DNA of 64,000 bases from Rhodopseudomonas sp. Its GTDB lineage: Bacteria; Pseudomonadota; Alphaproteobacteria; Rhizobiales; Xanthobacteraceae. The stretch spans positions 1,506,756 to 1,570,755 of the forward strand of contig NZ_JACABA010000001.1 of NCBI RefSeq assembly GCF_013377015.1, given 5' to 3'. The position numbers were made by a program, and so were the translations under genes. Under the pieces are notes generated by a model. That model saw only the letters and a list, made by a program, of their open reading frames with translations, made no database searches and was not told the DNA's origin. The first letter of the stretch is position 1, and the number at the start of each line of letters is the position of its first letter. Shown in pieces: positions 11,086 to 19,038 of the stretch.

Positions 11086-11682
11086 TCACCTTCGCGCCGC
11101 GTCGCTCCAGCTTTTCAGCGAGGACCACACCCCACGGCTCAGCCGGAACCGATCCACCGGGGTGGACGAGCCGAGCGCCTCGAAGCGGTGCAGCTCGACG
11201 CCGGTCCACTGGAAGCCGCATTTCTCCAGCACGTTACGCGACGCCGGATTGGCGACCCGGGCACCGGAAATCAATTGCCCAACCGAGAACTCCTCGAAGG
11301 TGTAGTCGATCGCCGCGCGCGCGGCTTCGGTAGCGAAGCCGCGGCCCCAATAGGGCACACCGAGCCAATAGCCGAGTTCGGGCGCGTCCGGTTCGCGCCA
11401 GTCGATTCCGACCACGCCGATCGGCCGCTCGTCCAGCTCGATCAGAAACACCGATTCGTTGTTGTCATGGGCCAGCGCCGCGACAAAGCGCGCGGCGTCG
11501 TCGCGCGTATAGGGATACGGCAGCCGCCGGGTCATTTCCGCGACGCGGCGGTCATTGGCCAGATGGGCGATCGCTTTTACGTCCGCGAGCGTCGGCTTGC
11601 GCAGAATCAGCCGTTCGGTCTCGAGGACGCAGCTACTGGCCGCTCGCGGCGATGACGTGGTGGTCGGGATTTCCTGCAACAT
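11086..11682 (-). CDS. GNAT family N-acetyltransferase (RimJ/RimL type)
   Basis: A 198-residue GNAT protein. It opens the fold with LETERLILRKPTLADVKAIA, has the RimJ/RimL-like strand ELGYWLGVPYWGRGFATEAA (containing the acetyl-CoA pyrophosphate loop GRGFAT) and ends with NPASRNVLEKCGFQWTG. Such enzymes acetylate protein N-termini, antibiotics or small amines; the substrate is not predictable. It lies downstream of rpmA beyond a terminator hairpin and may be expressed separately from the ribosomal genes. Confidence 0.88.
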   Translation of the reverse strand: MLQEIPTTTSSPRAASSCVLETERLILRKPTLADVKAIAHLANDRRVAEMTRRLPYPYTRDDAARFVAALAHDNNESVFLIELDERPIGVVGIDWREPDAPELGYWLGVPYWGRGFATEAARAAIDYTFEEFSVGQLISGARVANPASRNVLEKCGFQWTGVELHRFEALGSSTPVDRFRLSRGVWSSLKSWSDAARR

Positions 11683-11723
11683 GGCGGGCTCCTGGAGGCG
11701 TCAGATCGGCGACGCCCAACGAA

Positions 11724-11752
11724 AAGGGGAGGCCGGTTTCCCGCCTCCCCTT
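11724..11752 (-). terminator. Rho-independent terminator of rplU-rpmA
   Basis: A perfect 10-bp stem AAGGGGAGGC/GCCTCCCCTT with a 9-base loop, followed on the minus strand by TTCGTT. It lies 62 bases beyond the rpmA stop. A second hairpin at 11768-11794 (8-bp stem TCCGCCGG/CCGGCGGA) lies between it and the stop codon. Confidence 0.7.
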
Positions 11753-11813
11753 GGAGCCTTTACGCGCTCCGCCGGTTCAACAGGACCCGGCGGACACGAT
11801 TATGATCCACCGT

Positions 11814-12086
11814 CTACTCGGCCGCTTCTACCGCAATCGGGAGAACCGAAATGAAGGTACGGCCGTTACGTTTGGCGCGGAATTCGACATGGCCTTCGAC
11901 CTTGGCGAACAAGGTATGATCCGTGCCCATGCCGACATTCAGGCCGGGGTGCCAGGTGGTGCCGCGCTGACGCGCAATGATGTTGCCGGGAATCACGCGC
12001 TCGCCGCCATAGGCCTTGATCCCAAGCCGCTTGCCGGCCGAGTCTCGACCGTTGCGCGATGAACCGCCTGCTTTTTTGTGAGCCAT
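11814..12086 (-). CDS. rpmA: 50S ribosomal protein L27
   Basis: A 90-residue L27 beginning [20 protein letters not shown], the flexible N-terminal tail that reaches the peptidyl-transferase centre, followed by [15 protein letters not shown] and [10 protein letters not shown]. There is no N-terminal cleavage extension of the kind found in Firmicutes. It lies 79 bases downstream of rplU, on a shared transcript. Confidence 0.98.
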   Translation of the reverse strand: MAHKKAGGSSRNGRDSAGKRLGIKAYGGERVIPGNIIARQRGTTWHPGLNVGMGTDHTLFAKVEGHVEFRAKRNGRTFISVLPIAVEAAE

Positions 12087-12165
12087 GGCCCGTCTCCAAA
12101 ATTCCGTCGAATGTCTAAATCAATTCCCGGAGGGAATCATCTCACTTTTTGTCACGCGGGTCGCG

Positions 12166-12558
12166 TCACTCGTCTTCGGCATCCGCCACGGACGCCGCGG
12201 CGACCGCCTTTTCGCGCTTCGGACGCGGGCCGATGGTCGGCGCCTTGCCGTCGGCGAGAATCTCGGTGATGCGCAGCACCGTGAGTTCGTCGCGATAGCC
12301 GCGCTTGCGGCGGGAATTCTTGCGGCGGCGCTTCTTGAACGAAATCACCTTGGCGCCGCGCTTGTGCTGCAGCACTTCGGCCGCGACCGTGGCGCCGGCC
12401 ACCATCGGCAGGCCCAGCACCGGCGTATCGCCACCAAGCACCAGCACTTCGCCGAGCTGAATGATCGTACCGACGTCGCCGTCGATCTTGCCTATCTCGA
12501 GCACATCATCCGGGACGACGCGGTATTGCCGGCCGCCGGTCTTGATGACTGCGAACAT
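12166..12558 (-). CDS. rplU: 50S ribosomal protein L21
   Basis: Begins MFAVIKTGGRQYRVVPDD, and the L21 signature FKKRRRKNSRRKRGYRD is present. The C-terminus carries an Ala/Glu-rich extension of about 30 residues (to about residue 130) relative to the E. coli protein, as is usual in this group. An in-frame ATG three codons upstream (12567) abuts a GAAGG directly, with no spacing. The AAGGA is about 8 bases from the ATG at 12558, which is the better start. First gene of rplU-rpmA. Confidence 0.97.
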   Translation of the reverse strand: MFAVIKTGGRQYRVVPDDVLEIGKIDGDVGTIIQLGEVLVLGGDTPVLGLPMVAGATVAAEVLQHKRGAKVISFKKRRRKNSRRKRGYRDELTVLRITEILADGKAPTIGPRPKREKAVAAASVADAEDE

Positions 12559-12731
12559 CGTTTTCATCCTTCGTGTTCGATCCCGGCCTCGGATGCGTCC
12601 GGGCCGGCTTCTTGTTCAGTCGTTATGGGTTCGCCGCAGCTTTCGCCGCGAGATCTTCGCGCCTCCGGGGTCGTTGCCGCCGGCCGCGCAAAAACAATCG
12701 GCGCGAGGAATTTCCTGCGCCGGGTGCGGGA

Positions 12732-12759
12732 CTTATAGCCGGCGATGGCCCCGAGTCAA
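12732..12759 (-). promoter_or_regulatory. sigma70-type promoter of rplU-rpmA
   Basis: On the minus strand TTGACT (12759-12754) and TATAAG (12737-12732) are separated by 16 bases, close to the housekeeping consensus. Transcription would begin near 12725, leaving an untranslated leader of about 165 bases before rplU. The leader has GC-rich inverted segments but I cannot assign a specific control element. Confidence 0.65.
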
Positions 12760-12896
12760 GGTAAACGGTGCGGAAAATCCATTTGAAATGCGGTTTTCGC
12801 CCGGTTGGGGGCCCGAAAAAGGCTCCGGCGATCGGCCATGAAACCATTCGGTTCCACCGATGTTGCCTCGCGAAACCGAACAAAGGGACCGCGTAA

Positions 12897-13988
12897 ATGG
12901 CTGAGGACTCGTCAACCATCACGGGAATCGCCAATCACGGCGCCAACCGGCTGCCATCCGTGGACGTCGACAGCTACAATATCGAGCTGAAGGACGAGGA
13001 CGGCTTTCTCGGCGACCGCGCCAGCAAGGGAGCGTTTCAGCGCATTCTCGACGGCTGGCGCAAGCCGCTGCGCAAGAACGGCGACGATCCGTTCGGCAAG
13101 AAATCCACCGAGGACATCGGCAAATCCGAACTCGATGCGATCCTGACCGGCGACGATGCCGGCGCGGTGGCGCTGCTGCACAGCGCGATCGAGGATTTCG
13201 CCCAGGAGCTGGCCTTTGTCACCCGCCGCTTTCTCAAGACCAAGGCCTGGGCCGACACCGAATCCATCGTCGTCGGCGGCGGCTTCCGGCAGAGCCGGAT
13301 CGGCGAGCTGGCGATCGCCCGCACCGACATTATCCTCAAATCCGAGGGACTGAAGGTCGAACTGGTGCCGATCCGGTTTCATCCAGACGAGGCCGGGCTG
13401 ATCGGTTGCCTGCATCTGGCGCCGTCGTGGATCTTCGAGGGCCATGACAGCATCCTGGCGGTCGACATCGGCGGTTCCAACATCCGCTGCGGCGTGGTCG
13501 AGACCCGCTGGAAGAAGGCGCCGGAACTGTCGAAGGCGACGGTGTGGAAGTCGGACTTGTGGCGCCACGCTGACGATGAGCCGAGCAGGGAAGGAGCGGT
13601 GAAGCGGCTGGTCAAGATGCTGAAGGACCTGATCGCCGCCGCCGAGGCCGATGGCTTCAAGCTTGCCCCGTTCATCGGAATTTCCTGCCCCGGCGTGATC
13701 AACACCGACGGGTCGATCGAGAAGGGCGCCCAGAACCTGCCGGGCAATTGGGAAAGCAGCCGGTTTCACCTGCCGAGCAGCCTGGTCGAGGGCATTCCGG
13801 TGATCGGCGACCATGATACCGCGGTGCTGATGCACAATGACGGGGTCGCCCAGGGACTGAGCGAGGTCCCGTTCATGCAGCAATTCGAGCGCTGGGGCGT
13901 GCTGACCATCGGCACCGGCCTCGGCAACGCCCGCTTCACCAACCGCAAGACCAAGGAGAAGGACAAGTCGAAGAAGGACAAGGACTGA
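12897..13988 (+). CDS. ROK/ASKHA-like sugar kinase homologue with circularly permuted motif order
   Basis: A 363-residue soluble protein whose sequence motifs match ROK kinases but in rotated order. Residues 90-175 look like the normal ROK C-terminal half: a helix, SIVVGGGFRQSR at 123-134 (adenosine motif) and DEAGLIGC at 164-171. Residues 186-347 look like the normal N-terminal half: ILAVDIGGSNIRCGVVE (phosphate-1), CPGVINTDGSIEKGAQNLPG, GDHDTAV with D307 as candidate catalytic base, then TIGTGLGNARF (phosphate-2). It ends in a Lys/Asp-rich tail. The zinc motif typical of ROK proteins is not seen. The ATG follows an AAAGGGA ribosome site. Substrate unknown; a glucokinase- or polyphosphate-glucokinase-like role is only a guess. 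Confidence 0.75.
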   Translation: MAEDSSTITGIANHGANRLPSVDVDSYNIELKDEDGFLGDRASKGAFQRILDGWRKPLRKNGDDPFGKKSTEDIGKSELDAILTGDDAGAVALLHSAIEDFAQELAFVTRRFLKTKAWADTESIVVGGGFRQSRIGELAIARTDIILKSEGLKVELVPIRFHPDEAGLIGCLHLAPSWIFEGHDSILAVDIGGSNIRCGVVETRWKKAPELSKATVWKSDLWRHADDEPSREGAVKRLVKMLKDLIAAAEADGFKLAPFIGISCPGVINTDGSIEKGAQNLPGNWESSRFHLPSSLVEGIPVIGDHDTAVLMHNDGVAQGLSEVPFMQQFERWGVLTIGTGLGNARFTNRKTKEKDKSKKDKD

Positions 13989-14166
13989 TCGTCCGGTCGC
14001 CGCCCGGGTCGGCCTGGGCGCCACCGGTGCGGGCTGCAAGCCGGAGTTCGCTGGCCGGGGACCGGCCTGCCGACGAAATAACCCGCCCGCCGTGCCTTGT
14101 CTGATCGACGCGCCTCGCCTAGAACTTCGCCCGACCACAGGCAATCAACGCCTGTTTCGGCGCCGC

Positions 14167-14256
14167 GGAGAGGTGGCAGAGTGGTCGAATGCACCGCACT
14201 CGAAATGCGGCATAGGTGCAAGCCTATCGGGGGTTCGAATCCCTCCCTCTCCGCCA
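14167..14256 (+). tRNA. tRNA-Ser (anticodon CGA)
   Basis: A 90-base class II tRNA. The acceptor stem GGAGAGG pairs with CCTCTCC, followed by G and an encoded CCA. The anticodon stem CCGCA/TGCGG encloses the loop CTCGAAA, giving anticodon CGA for UCG codons. The long variable arm typical of serine tRNAs and the GGTTCGAATCC T-arm are visible. Confidence 0.95.
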
Positions 14257-14484
14257 GTTCTCTTTGACCCCCTGAAATCTGCGGTTTTGCTTCCGGTCGC
14301 CGATCCGGCCGATAGGCCGAACTACGTCTCGGCCGGTATCGCGCTATAGGCGATTACCTGTGGAGCTTTGCCATGCTGGGGGTCGGACTTCGATCGGCAT
14401 TGATAGCGCCAACTTCGAGCGGCCGGGGCGGTTCGGTTGCCATCGGGCGCTATCGGGAGGATGCTTGCGCGAGAGGAGACCAGC

Positions 14485-14709
14485 ATGAGCAAGCACCGCG
14501 GCCAGAATGGCCCGATCAATACCAAATACGGCGAAACATCTGTCGGTACGTTGCGCAAGATTTACGGCCAGTATTTTGCGGCGGGTTATCCCGAAACCCA
14601 GAAGCTCAGCGACGTCCTGGCCCATCTCAGCGAGGCGTCATTGAGCCAGATCCTTCGCGATCACGAGACCGGCCATCTCGCGCACAAGATTGCGAAGATC
14701 TCGAAATAG
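14485..14709 (+). CDS. Small conserved-looking hypothetical protein (74 aa)
   Basis: A 74-residue basic protein beginning MSKHRGQNGPINTKYGETS, with segments TLRKIYGQYFAAGYPETQKL and LSQILRDHETGHLAHKIAK. A GAGAGGAGA ribosome site lies 7-8 bases upstream of the ATG, which strongly supports translation and this start. The composition is soluble and mostly helical. I do not recognise a named family. It lies between tRNA-Ser and yjbQ on the same strand. Confidence 0.7.
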   Translation: MSKHRGQNGPINTKYGETSVGTLRKIYGQYFAAGYPETQKLSDVLAHLSEASLSQILRDHETGHLAHKIAKISK

Positions 14710-14908
14710 CCGGACCGCGCCCGGACGGCAAACGCGGCCTTGGTCCGCATGACTTGCGACGGGAAGTTTCCGCCGCCAGGGCGTTCTTATGCAGCCGGCC
14801 CGTTCGGCGGCGCTACCTCACCCGTCTCGCTAATTGCCGGAGTGTGACCGGCGCGATATCACTGCGGGCCGGCCGGGTCCCCGGTCGCTGCTCCCGCTGG
14901 GTGTCACG

Positions 14909-15337
14909 ATGCAAATCCTCCGCCACCGGATCGAACTCGCGACCGTCGCGCCGATCCAGATTCTCGACATTACCGAACAGGTTCGCGGCTTCGCCGGCGC
15001 CAGCGGAATCAGGGACGGCCTGGTCACGGTGAGCTGCCTGCACACCACCGCGCGGGTCAATATCAACGAGCGCGAGCCGCAGCTGCAGCGCGACATGCTG
15101 ATCTATCTGAAGCGGCTGGTGCCGCGCGACGGCGACTATCTCCACAATCTGGAGCCGATCGACGGCCGCGACAACGCCCATTCGCATCTGCTCGGCCTGT
15201 TCATGAATTCGTCGGAAACCATTCCGTTGGCGGACGGCGCGCTGGTGCTGGGCGAATGGCAGTCGATCTTCTTCATCGAGCTGGACGGGCCTCGCGAGCG
15301 CCGTGGCATCGAGCTGCAGATTCTGGGAAAAGAGTGA
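14909..15337 (+). CDS. YjbQ/UPF0047 family protein (secondary thiamine-phosphate synthase-like)
   Basis: A 142-residue UPF0047 protein starting MQILRHRIELATVAPIQILD. The family motifs are GLVTVSCLHTTARVNINERE, NAHSHLLGLFMNSSETIPL (with the conserved His pair) and the terminal LGEWQSIFFIELDGPRERR. E. coli YjbQ can replace thiamine-phosphate synthase when overproduced, but the physiological role is unknown. The frame is open for 25 codons upstream without homology, so the ATG at 14909 is preferred. It precedes the RuBisCO-like gene by 151 bases, separated by a palindromic repeat. Confidence 0.88.
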   Translation: MQILRHRIELATVAPIQILDITEQVRGFAGASGIRDGLVTVSCLHTTARVNINEREPQLQRDMLIYLKRLVPRDGDYLHNLEPIDGRDNAHSHLLGLFMNSSETIPLADGALVLGEWQSIFFIELDGPRERRGIELQILGKE

Positions 15338-15370
15338 GGGCAACCGCTACCCTCCGTGCTTTCCTCTTCC

Positions 15371-15460
15371 GTCATTGCCGGGCTTGACCCGGCAATCCAT
15401 CAAATCAAATGAACGGCTCCTTTTAGAGGATGGATACGCGGGTCAAGCCCGCGTATGACG
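15371..15460. repeat. Intergenic palindromic repeat (family A: GTCAT...GGGCTTGACCC)
   Basis: Begins GTCATTGCCGGGCTTGACCC and ends with the inverted counterpart ATACGCGGGTCAAGCCCGCG then TATGAC. Each arm is itself a small palindrome (TTGCCGGG-CTTGA-CCCGGCAA and ATACGCGGG-TCAAG-CCCGCGTAT), so the whole is a double hairpin. It lies between yjbQ and the RuBisCO-like gene. Confidence 0.8.
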
Positions 15461-15488
15461 GCCTTGAATTTGTGAACGGGTTGACGCC

Positions 15489-16787
15489 ATGACTCCGGAC
15501 GACATCGAGGGCTTTTTTGCCAAGCGCGAGGACCTCAATCTCGAAGACTACATCGAACTCGATTTCGATTTCGAATGTGCCGGGGACCCGCGCGAAGCCG
15601 CGGCGCATCTGGGCAGTGAGCAGTCGACCGCGCAGTGGCGGCGGGTCGGCGTCGACGAGGATTTCCGGCCGCGATTCGCCGCGAAGGTCCTTGAGCTGCA
15701 ATCAGAGCCGCGGCCGAACGGTTTCAGCATCGCGGTGGAATGTGCGGCGAAGGGAGCGGTGCACGCGGTCCGCGTCACCATCGCGCATCCGCACGGCAAT
15801 TTCGGACCGAAGATCCCCAATCTGCTGTCGGCGGTGTGCGGCGAGGGCGTGTTCTTCTCGCCGGGAATTCCGCTGATCCGTCTGCAGGACATCCGTTTTC
15901 CCGATTCTTTTCTCGCCGCATTCCAGGGACCGCAATTCGGCGTGAGCGGTCTGCGCGAGGTTCTGCAGGCGTTCGACCGGCCGATCTTCTTCGGCGTGAT
16001 CAAGCCGAATATCGGACTGGCGGCCGAACCGTTCGCCGAACTGGGCTATCAGAGCTGGCTCGGCGGACTCGACATCGCCAAGGACGACGAGATGCTGGCC
16101 GACGTCGATTGGTGCCCGCTCGGCGAGCGGGCCGCAGCGCTCGGCGACGCCCGCCGCCGCGCCGAAGCCGAGACCGGCGTGCCGAAGATCTATCTCGCCA
16201 ACATCACCGACGAGGTCGACCGCCTGATCGAATTGCATGATCTCGCGGTTGAAAAAGGCGCCAACGCGTTGCTGATCAACGCGATGCCGGTGGGGCTGTC
16301 CGGGGTGCGGATGCTGCGCAAGCACGCCAAGGTGCCGCTGATCGCGCACTTTCCCTTCATCGCCGCATTCAGCCGATTGTCGGGCTACGGGATTCATTCG
16401 CGGGTCTTCACCCGGCTGCAGCGGCTCGTCGGGTTTGACGTCGTGATCATGCCGGGCTTCGGGCCACGGATGATGACGCCGGAACACGAAGTGCTGGATT
16501 GCGTCCGCGCCTGCCTTGAGCCGATGGGGCCGATCAAGCCTTGCCTGCCGGTGCCGGGCGGCAGCGATTCGGCGGCGACGCTGGAGGGCGTCTATCGCAA
16601 GGTCGGCAGCGTCGATTTCGGCTTCGTGCCCGGCCGCGGCGTGTTCGGCCATCCGATGGGCCCGGCGGCGGGCGCTGCCAGCATTCGCCAGGCTTGGGAC
16701 GCGATCGCACGCGGTATCGCGGTGGCCGACCATGCCGCCAGCCACAAGGAGCTGGCGGCGGCGTTGCAGGCGTTCGGCGGCCGTTAG
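15489..16787 (+). CDS. RuBisCO-like protein (form IV RuBisCO large-subunit homologue)
   Basis: A 432-residue RuBisCO large-subunit homologue. The catalytic lysine motif reads [11 protein letters not shown] (K172 kept, but the second active lysine is N174). The metal-binding/carbamylation motif KDDE is kept at 198-201. H287 is kept in LIAHFPF, but the adjacent RuBP-binding arginine is F288. The loop-6 lysine position reads MPGFGPRM (R327). The phosphate-binding region [13 protein letters not shown] is altered. These changes rule out CO2 fixation. Related form IV proteins act in methionine/methylthioribose salvage as enolases or isomerases. R. palustris carries two such proteins, and this is probably the one of the DeepYkr group (inference). 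It overlaps the convergent gene's stop by 4 bases. Confidence 0.92.
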   Translation: MTPDDIEGFFAKREDLNLEDYIELDFDFECAGDPREAAAHLGSEQSTAQWRRVGVDEDFRPRFAAKVLELQSEPRPNGFSIAVECAAKGAVHAVRVTIAHPHGNFGPKIPNLLSAVCGEGVFFSPGIPLIRLQDIRFPDSFLAAFQGPQFGVSGLREVLQAFDRPIFFGVIKPNIGLAAEPFAELGYQSWLGGLDIAKDDEMLADVDWCPLGERAAALGDARRRAEAETGVPKIYLANITDEVDRLIELHDLAVEKGANALLINAMPVGLSGVRMLRKHAKVPLIAHFPFIAAFSRLSGYGIHSRVFTRLQRLVGFDVVIMPGFGPRMMTPEHEVLDCVRACLEPMGPIKPCLPVPGGSDSAATLEGVYRKVGSVDFGFVPGRGVFGHPMGPAAGAASIRQAWDAIARGIAVADHAASHKELAAALQAFGGR

Positions 16788-17866
16788 CGCGGCAACTCAG
16801 TCAACTTGATGACCACGGCACTGCGCTGGCCCTCGGTCACCTTACCGTCGCGATGGATTCCGAGCGGATCGAATAGCACGCCGTTCTCGCTGTCGCTGGT
16901 CACCGTCCACTGATCGTTCAGGACCGACTGAGTGTACTTATCGTCGGCCAGCATATCGGCGCCGAACGCCGCCTTGCGCTGCAGGCCGTTCGGCAAGGCA
17001 TAGAACGTCTCGCGGCTCGCGGCCTGGGTCGACGACAGACCGGCGAGATCGTTGGCGCGGCGGATCAGACCGTCCCAGAAGCCCAGGGAGGCGCGATGGC
17101 TGCCGACGACGTAGCTGAGCGGACCGTTGGCCGGCCCGACGTCACTAAGATAGATGACGTATTTCAGCAGGTTGTGAGTTGGGGCGATGTGAAAGCCATC
17201 GCAGGGTGAGGTGTCAACGGCCACGTCGGCAAAGGGGCTGACGGAACTGGCCTTGTCGTCGATCTGCGCGGCGATGTGGCCGACGCCAACTGGGCGCTTG
17301 AGGTAGGCGCTGGCAGCCTCGAGCAGGCCGAGATCCGCGGCGGCTTGGTTGAACCATTTGTAGATGTCGGCGCTGGCTTCGGGATCGAGCCAGAGCCGGC
17401 CGTCGTCGAGATCGGCGGCCTTCGCGACGATCTTGGCCTCGAGCGTCTTGAAGTGCGGCGCCAGCAGGCTGCGGATCTCGGCGATCTTGTCGGCCGGAAG
17501 CCGAACGCCGACGATGCCGTCGCGTTGCAATGGCGCGAAGATGTTGGCGCCGCGTTCGGTCTTCGGCTTGAACGCGCCGCCGGCGCTGAGCCGGCTCAGC
17601 AGTTGCAGGATGATGAGCCGCAGATAGGTCGGCAGCGCCCGCAGGATCGCGCTGAACTTCTTGGAATTTTCGCCGGGGCGCGGCAAGTTCTCGACGTCGA
17701 CCAGGCGTCTGGCCGCCGCCAGGACGAAGCCGTAGCCGAAATATGCGATCGCCTTCAGGCGGGCGCCCAATTGCGGCATCGGCAGAACGCGGCCGTAGGC
17801 CGGATGAGCGTCATAGTCGATCACCGGGAGATGTTCGAACTGATAGGATTTGCCTTCGGATCGCAT
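16784..17866 (-). CDS. Putative PhyH-like non-haem iron oxygenase with HxA instead of HxD
   Basis: A 360-residue protein resembling phytanoyl-CoA-dioxygenase-like Fe(II)/2-oxoglutarate enzymes. It has an N-terminal [13 protein letters not shown] block at about 112-124 and the cupin core [20 protein letters not shown] followed by SHR (about 236-258). The distal histidine is H338 in DPLGIHRDG, and R348 in [10 protein letters not shown] is the likely 2-oxoglutarate arginine. The proximal motif is H226-I-A228, so the usual aspartate is alanine. That pattern is known from SyrB2-type halogenases of the same superfamily, but could equally mean loss of iron binding. The first 80 residues are not recognised. 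The gene is convergent with the RuBisCO-like gene. Confidence 0.6.
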   Translation of the reverse strand: MRSEGKSYQFEHLPVIDYDAHPAYGRVLPMPQLGARLKAIAYFGYGFVLAAARRLVDVENLPRPGENSKKFSAILRALPTYLRLIILQLLSRLSAGGAFKPKTERGANIFAPLQRDGIVGVRLPADKIAEIRSLLAPHFKTLEAKIVAKAADLDDGRLWLDPEASADIYKWFNQAAADLGLLEAASAYLKRPVGVGHIAAQIDDKASSVSPFADVAVDTSPCDGFHIAPTHNLLKYVIYLSDVGPANGPLSYVVGSHRASLGFWDGLIRRANDLAGLSSTQAASRETFYALPNGLQRKAAFGADMLADDKYTQSVLNDQWTVTSDSENGVLFDPLGIHRDGKVTEGQRSAVVIKLTELPR

Positions 17867-18213
17867 GAATCGCCCCTCTTCAGATCAATGGATGGATGCC
17901 ATAGACGCCGATGCGTATATGGGGGCGATCCACTTCGCGCGAGATGGCGGCCCGCCGCGGCTCGCTAGAAAGCGCTGCCCACCGCCACGATTCCTCAGCG
18001 CGGCGACCGCGGCGCAATGCGAGGTCTTAATGCATCGCGGCGCATTGACCCTGGTCAAATCGACTTCGCATAGTTGTTGATGAGGATGTGTGCGGCAACC
18101 GACAGTGGCTGGCGTGCGACGCGCCCGGATCGCGTGTGAGCTTGGCGATGCCGCGTTGGCGTCACAGTGTTGTCGTGAGGCGATGGCTGACGACTCGCAT
18201 CCGACAGGTCGGA
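17867..18213. other. Intergenic region without recognisable gene
   Basis: 347 bases upstream of the PhyH-like gene and downstream of the cobalamin-binding gene. Open frames here have no protein-like composition. No terminator or clear promoter was identified. Confidence 0.45.
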
Positions 18214-19038
18214 TCAGATCCAGGCGAAATTCGCCGGCGGTCGCGCGGCGCGCTTCAGCAGCGACCGCATGATACACCGCTCAACCTGTTCGGCCGATGC
18301 CGTAGCAGCGTCGGCGCCGACGGTTGCGCAGGCGCCGCTCTGCTCCGCGAACACCCGTCCGCTGACGACCACCACCAGCGCCGGATTGCGCGACGCCTGT
18401 CGGACTTTCCGGACGGTTTCCGCCATCCGCGGCAACCAATGCTCGCGGCGCAGTGACGGACTGAGCGAAAGATTGAGCCCGTCAAACGAGGCTTTGGCGA
18501 CCAGGTCCTGCAGAGCCTCGTCGCTGCCCAAGAACTCGGTGGTCACCTTCCAGCCGGCGTGCCGGAGTATTTCGGAGTTCAGCGCCGCGCAGAACGAGTG
18601 CGGCTCGCCGGGTTGGGAGACGACCAGTACGCTGCGCTGCTGCGAGCGCGTCACCGGCGTCGAAAGATGGTCGAAGCTGATCCGCCGAATCGCGGTCTGC
18701 AAGTGACACAGGCCGATGCTGACCTCGAACTCGCTGCAGGAGTCTTCGCTCCAGAGGTCGCCGAGGTTGCGGGCGGTGGGTTCGAAGAGTCCGGTGAAAA
18801 GCGAAATCGGCGTTGCGGCGCGTGCCAGCGACTCCTCGATCAGCTCAAAGGCATCGTCAATGTTCGGCGCGATCAGCAGTCGAGCGAGGTCAGCAGCGCG
18901 AGCCGCGGACGCTTGTTTCGGCGCGGACGCGCGGGCGGCCTCGTGATGCCGGACAAACAAATGCGGAATAACCGTCGAGACAATGCTTTCAGTTTGCACG
19001 GCAAGCACTCGATCTGGTTGCCCTCGCATCGGGATCAC
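18214..19038 (-). CDS. Cobalamin-binding domain protein of AerR/PpaA type
   Basis: A 274-residue soluble protein. Residues about 50-125 form a helical segment with the AerR/PpaA-like pattern LGDLWSEDSCSEFEVSIGL, resembling the cap over the cobalamin ligand. Residues about 135-250 form a Rossmann-like B12-binding domain: SVLVVSQPGEPHSF with H147 as the expected lower axial ligand, RHAGWKVTTEF, FDGLNLSLS, and VVVSGRVF. The classic motif is D/E-x-H-x-x-G; here the glycine is C150. In purple bacteria such proteins (AerR, PpaA) control photosystem genes through CrtJ/PpsR in response to light and oxygen. No photosynthesis genes are near. The start is uncertain; ATG codons at 19038 and 19029 are both possible. 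Confidence 0.72.
   Translation of the reverse strand: MIPMRGQPDRVLAVQTESIVSTVIPHLFVRHHEAARASAPKQASAARAADLARLLIAPNIDDAFELIEESLARAATPISLFTGLFEPTARNLGDLWSEDSCSEFEVSIGLCHLQTAIRRISFDHLSTPVTRSQQRSVLVVSQPGEPHSFCAALNSEILRHAGWKVTTEFLGSDEALQDLVAKASFDGLNLSLSPSLRREHWLPRMAETVRKVRQASRNPALVVVVSGRVFAEQSGACATVGADAATASAEQVERCIMRSLLKRAARPPANFAWI

Noticed and set aside
17885-18277. A 130-codon minus-strand frame upstream of the PhyH-like gene
   Set aside because: It overlaps the end of the cobalamin-binding gene and has random composition.
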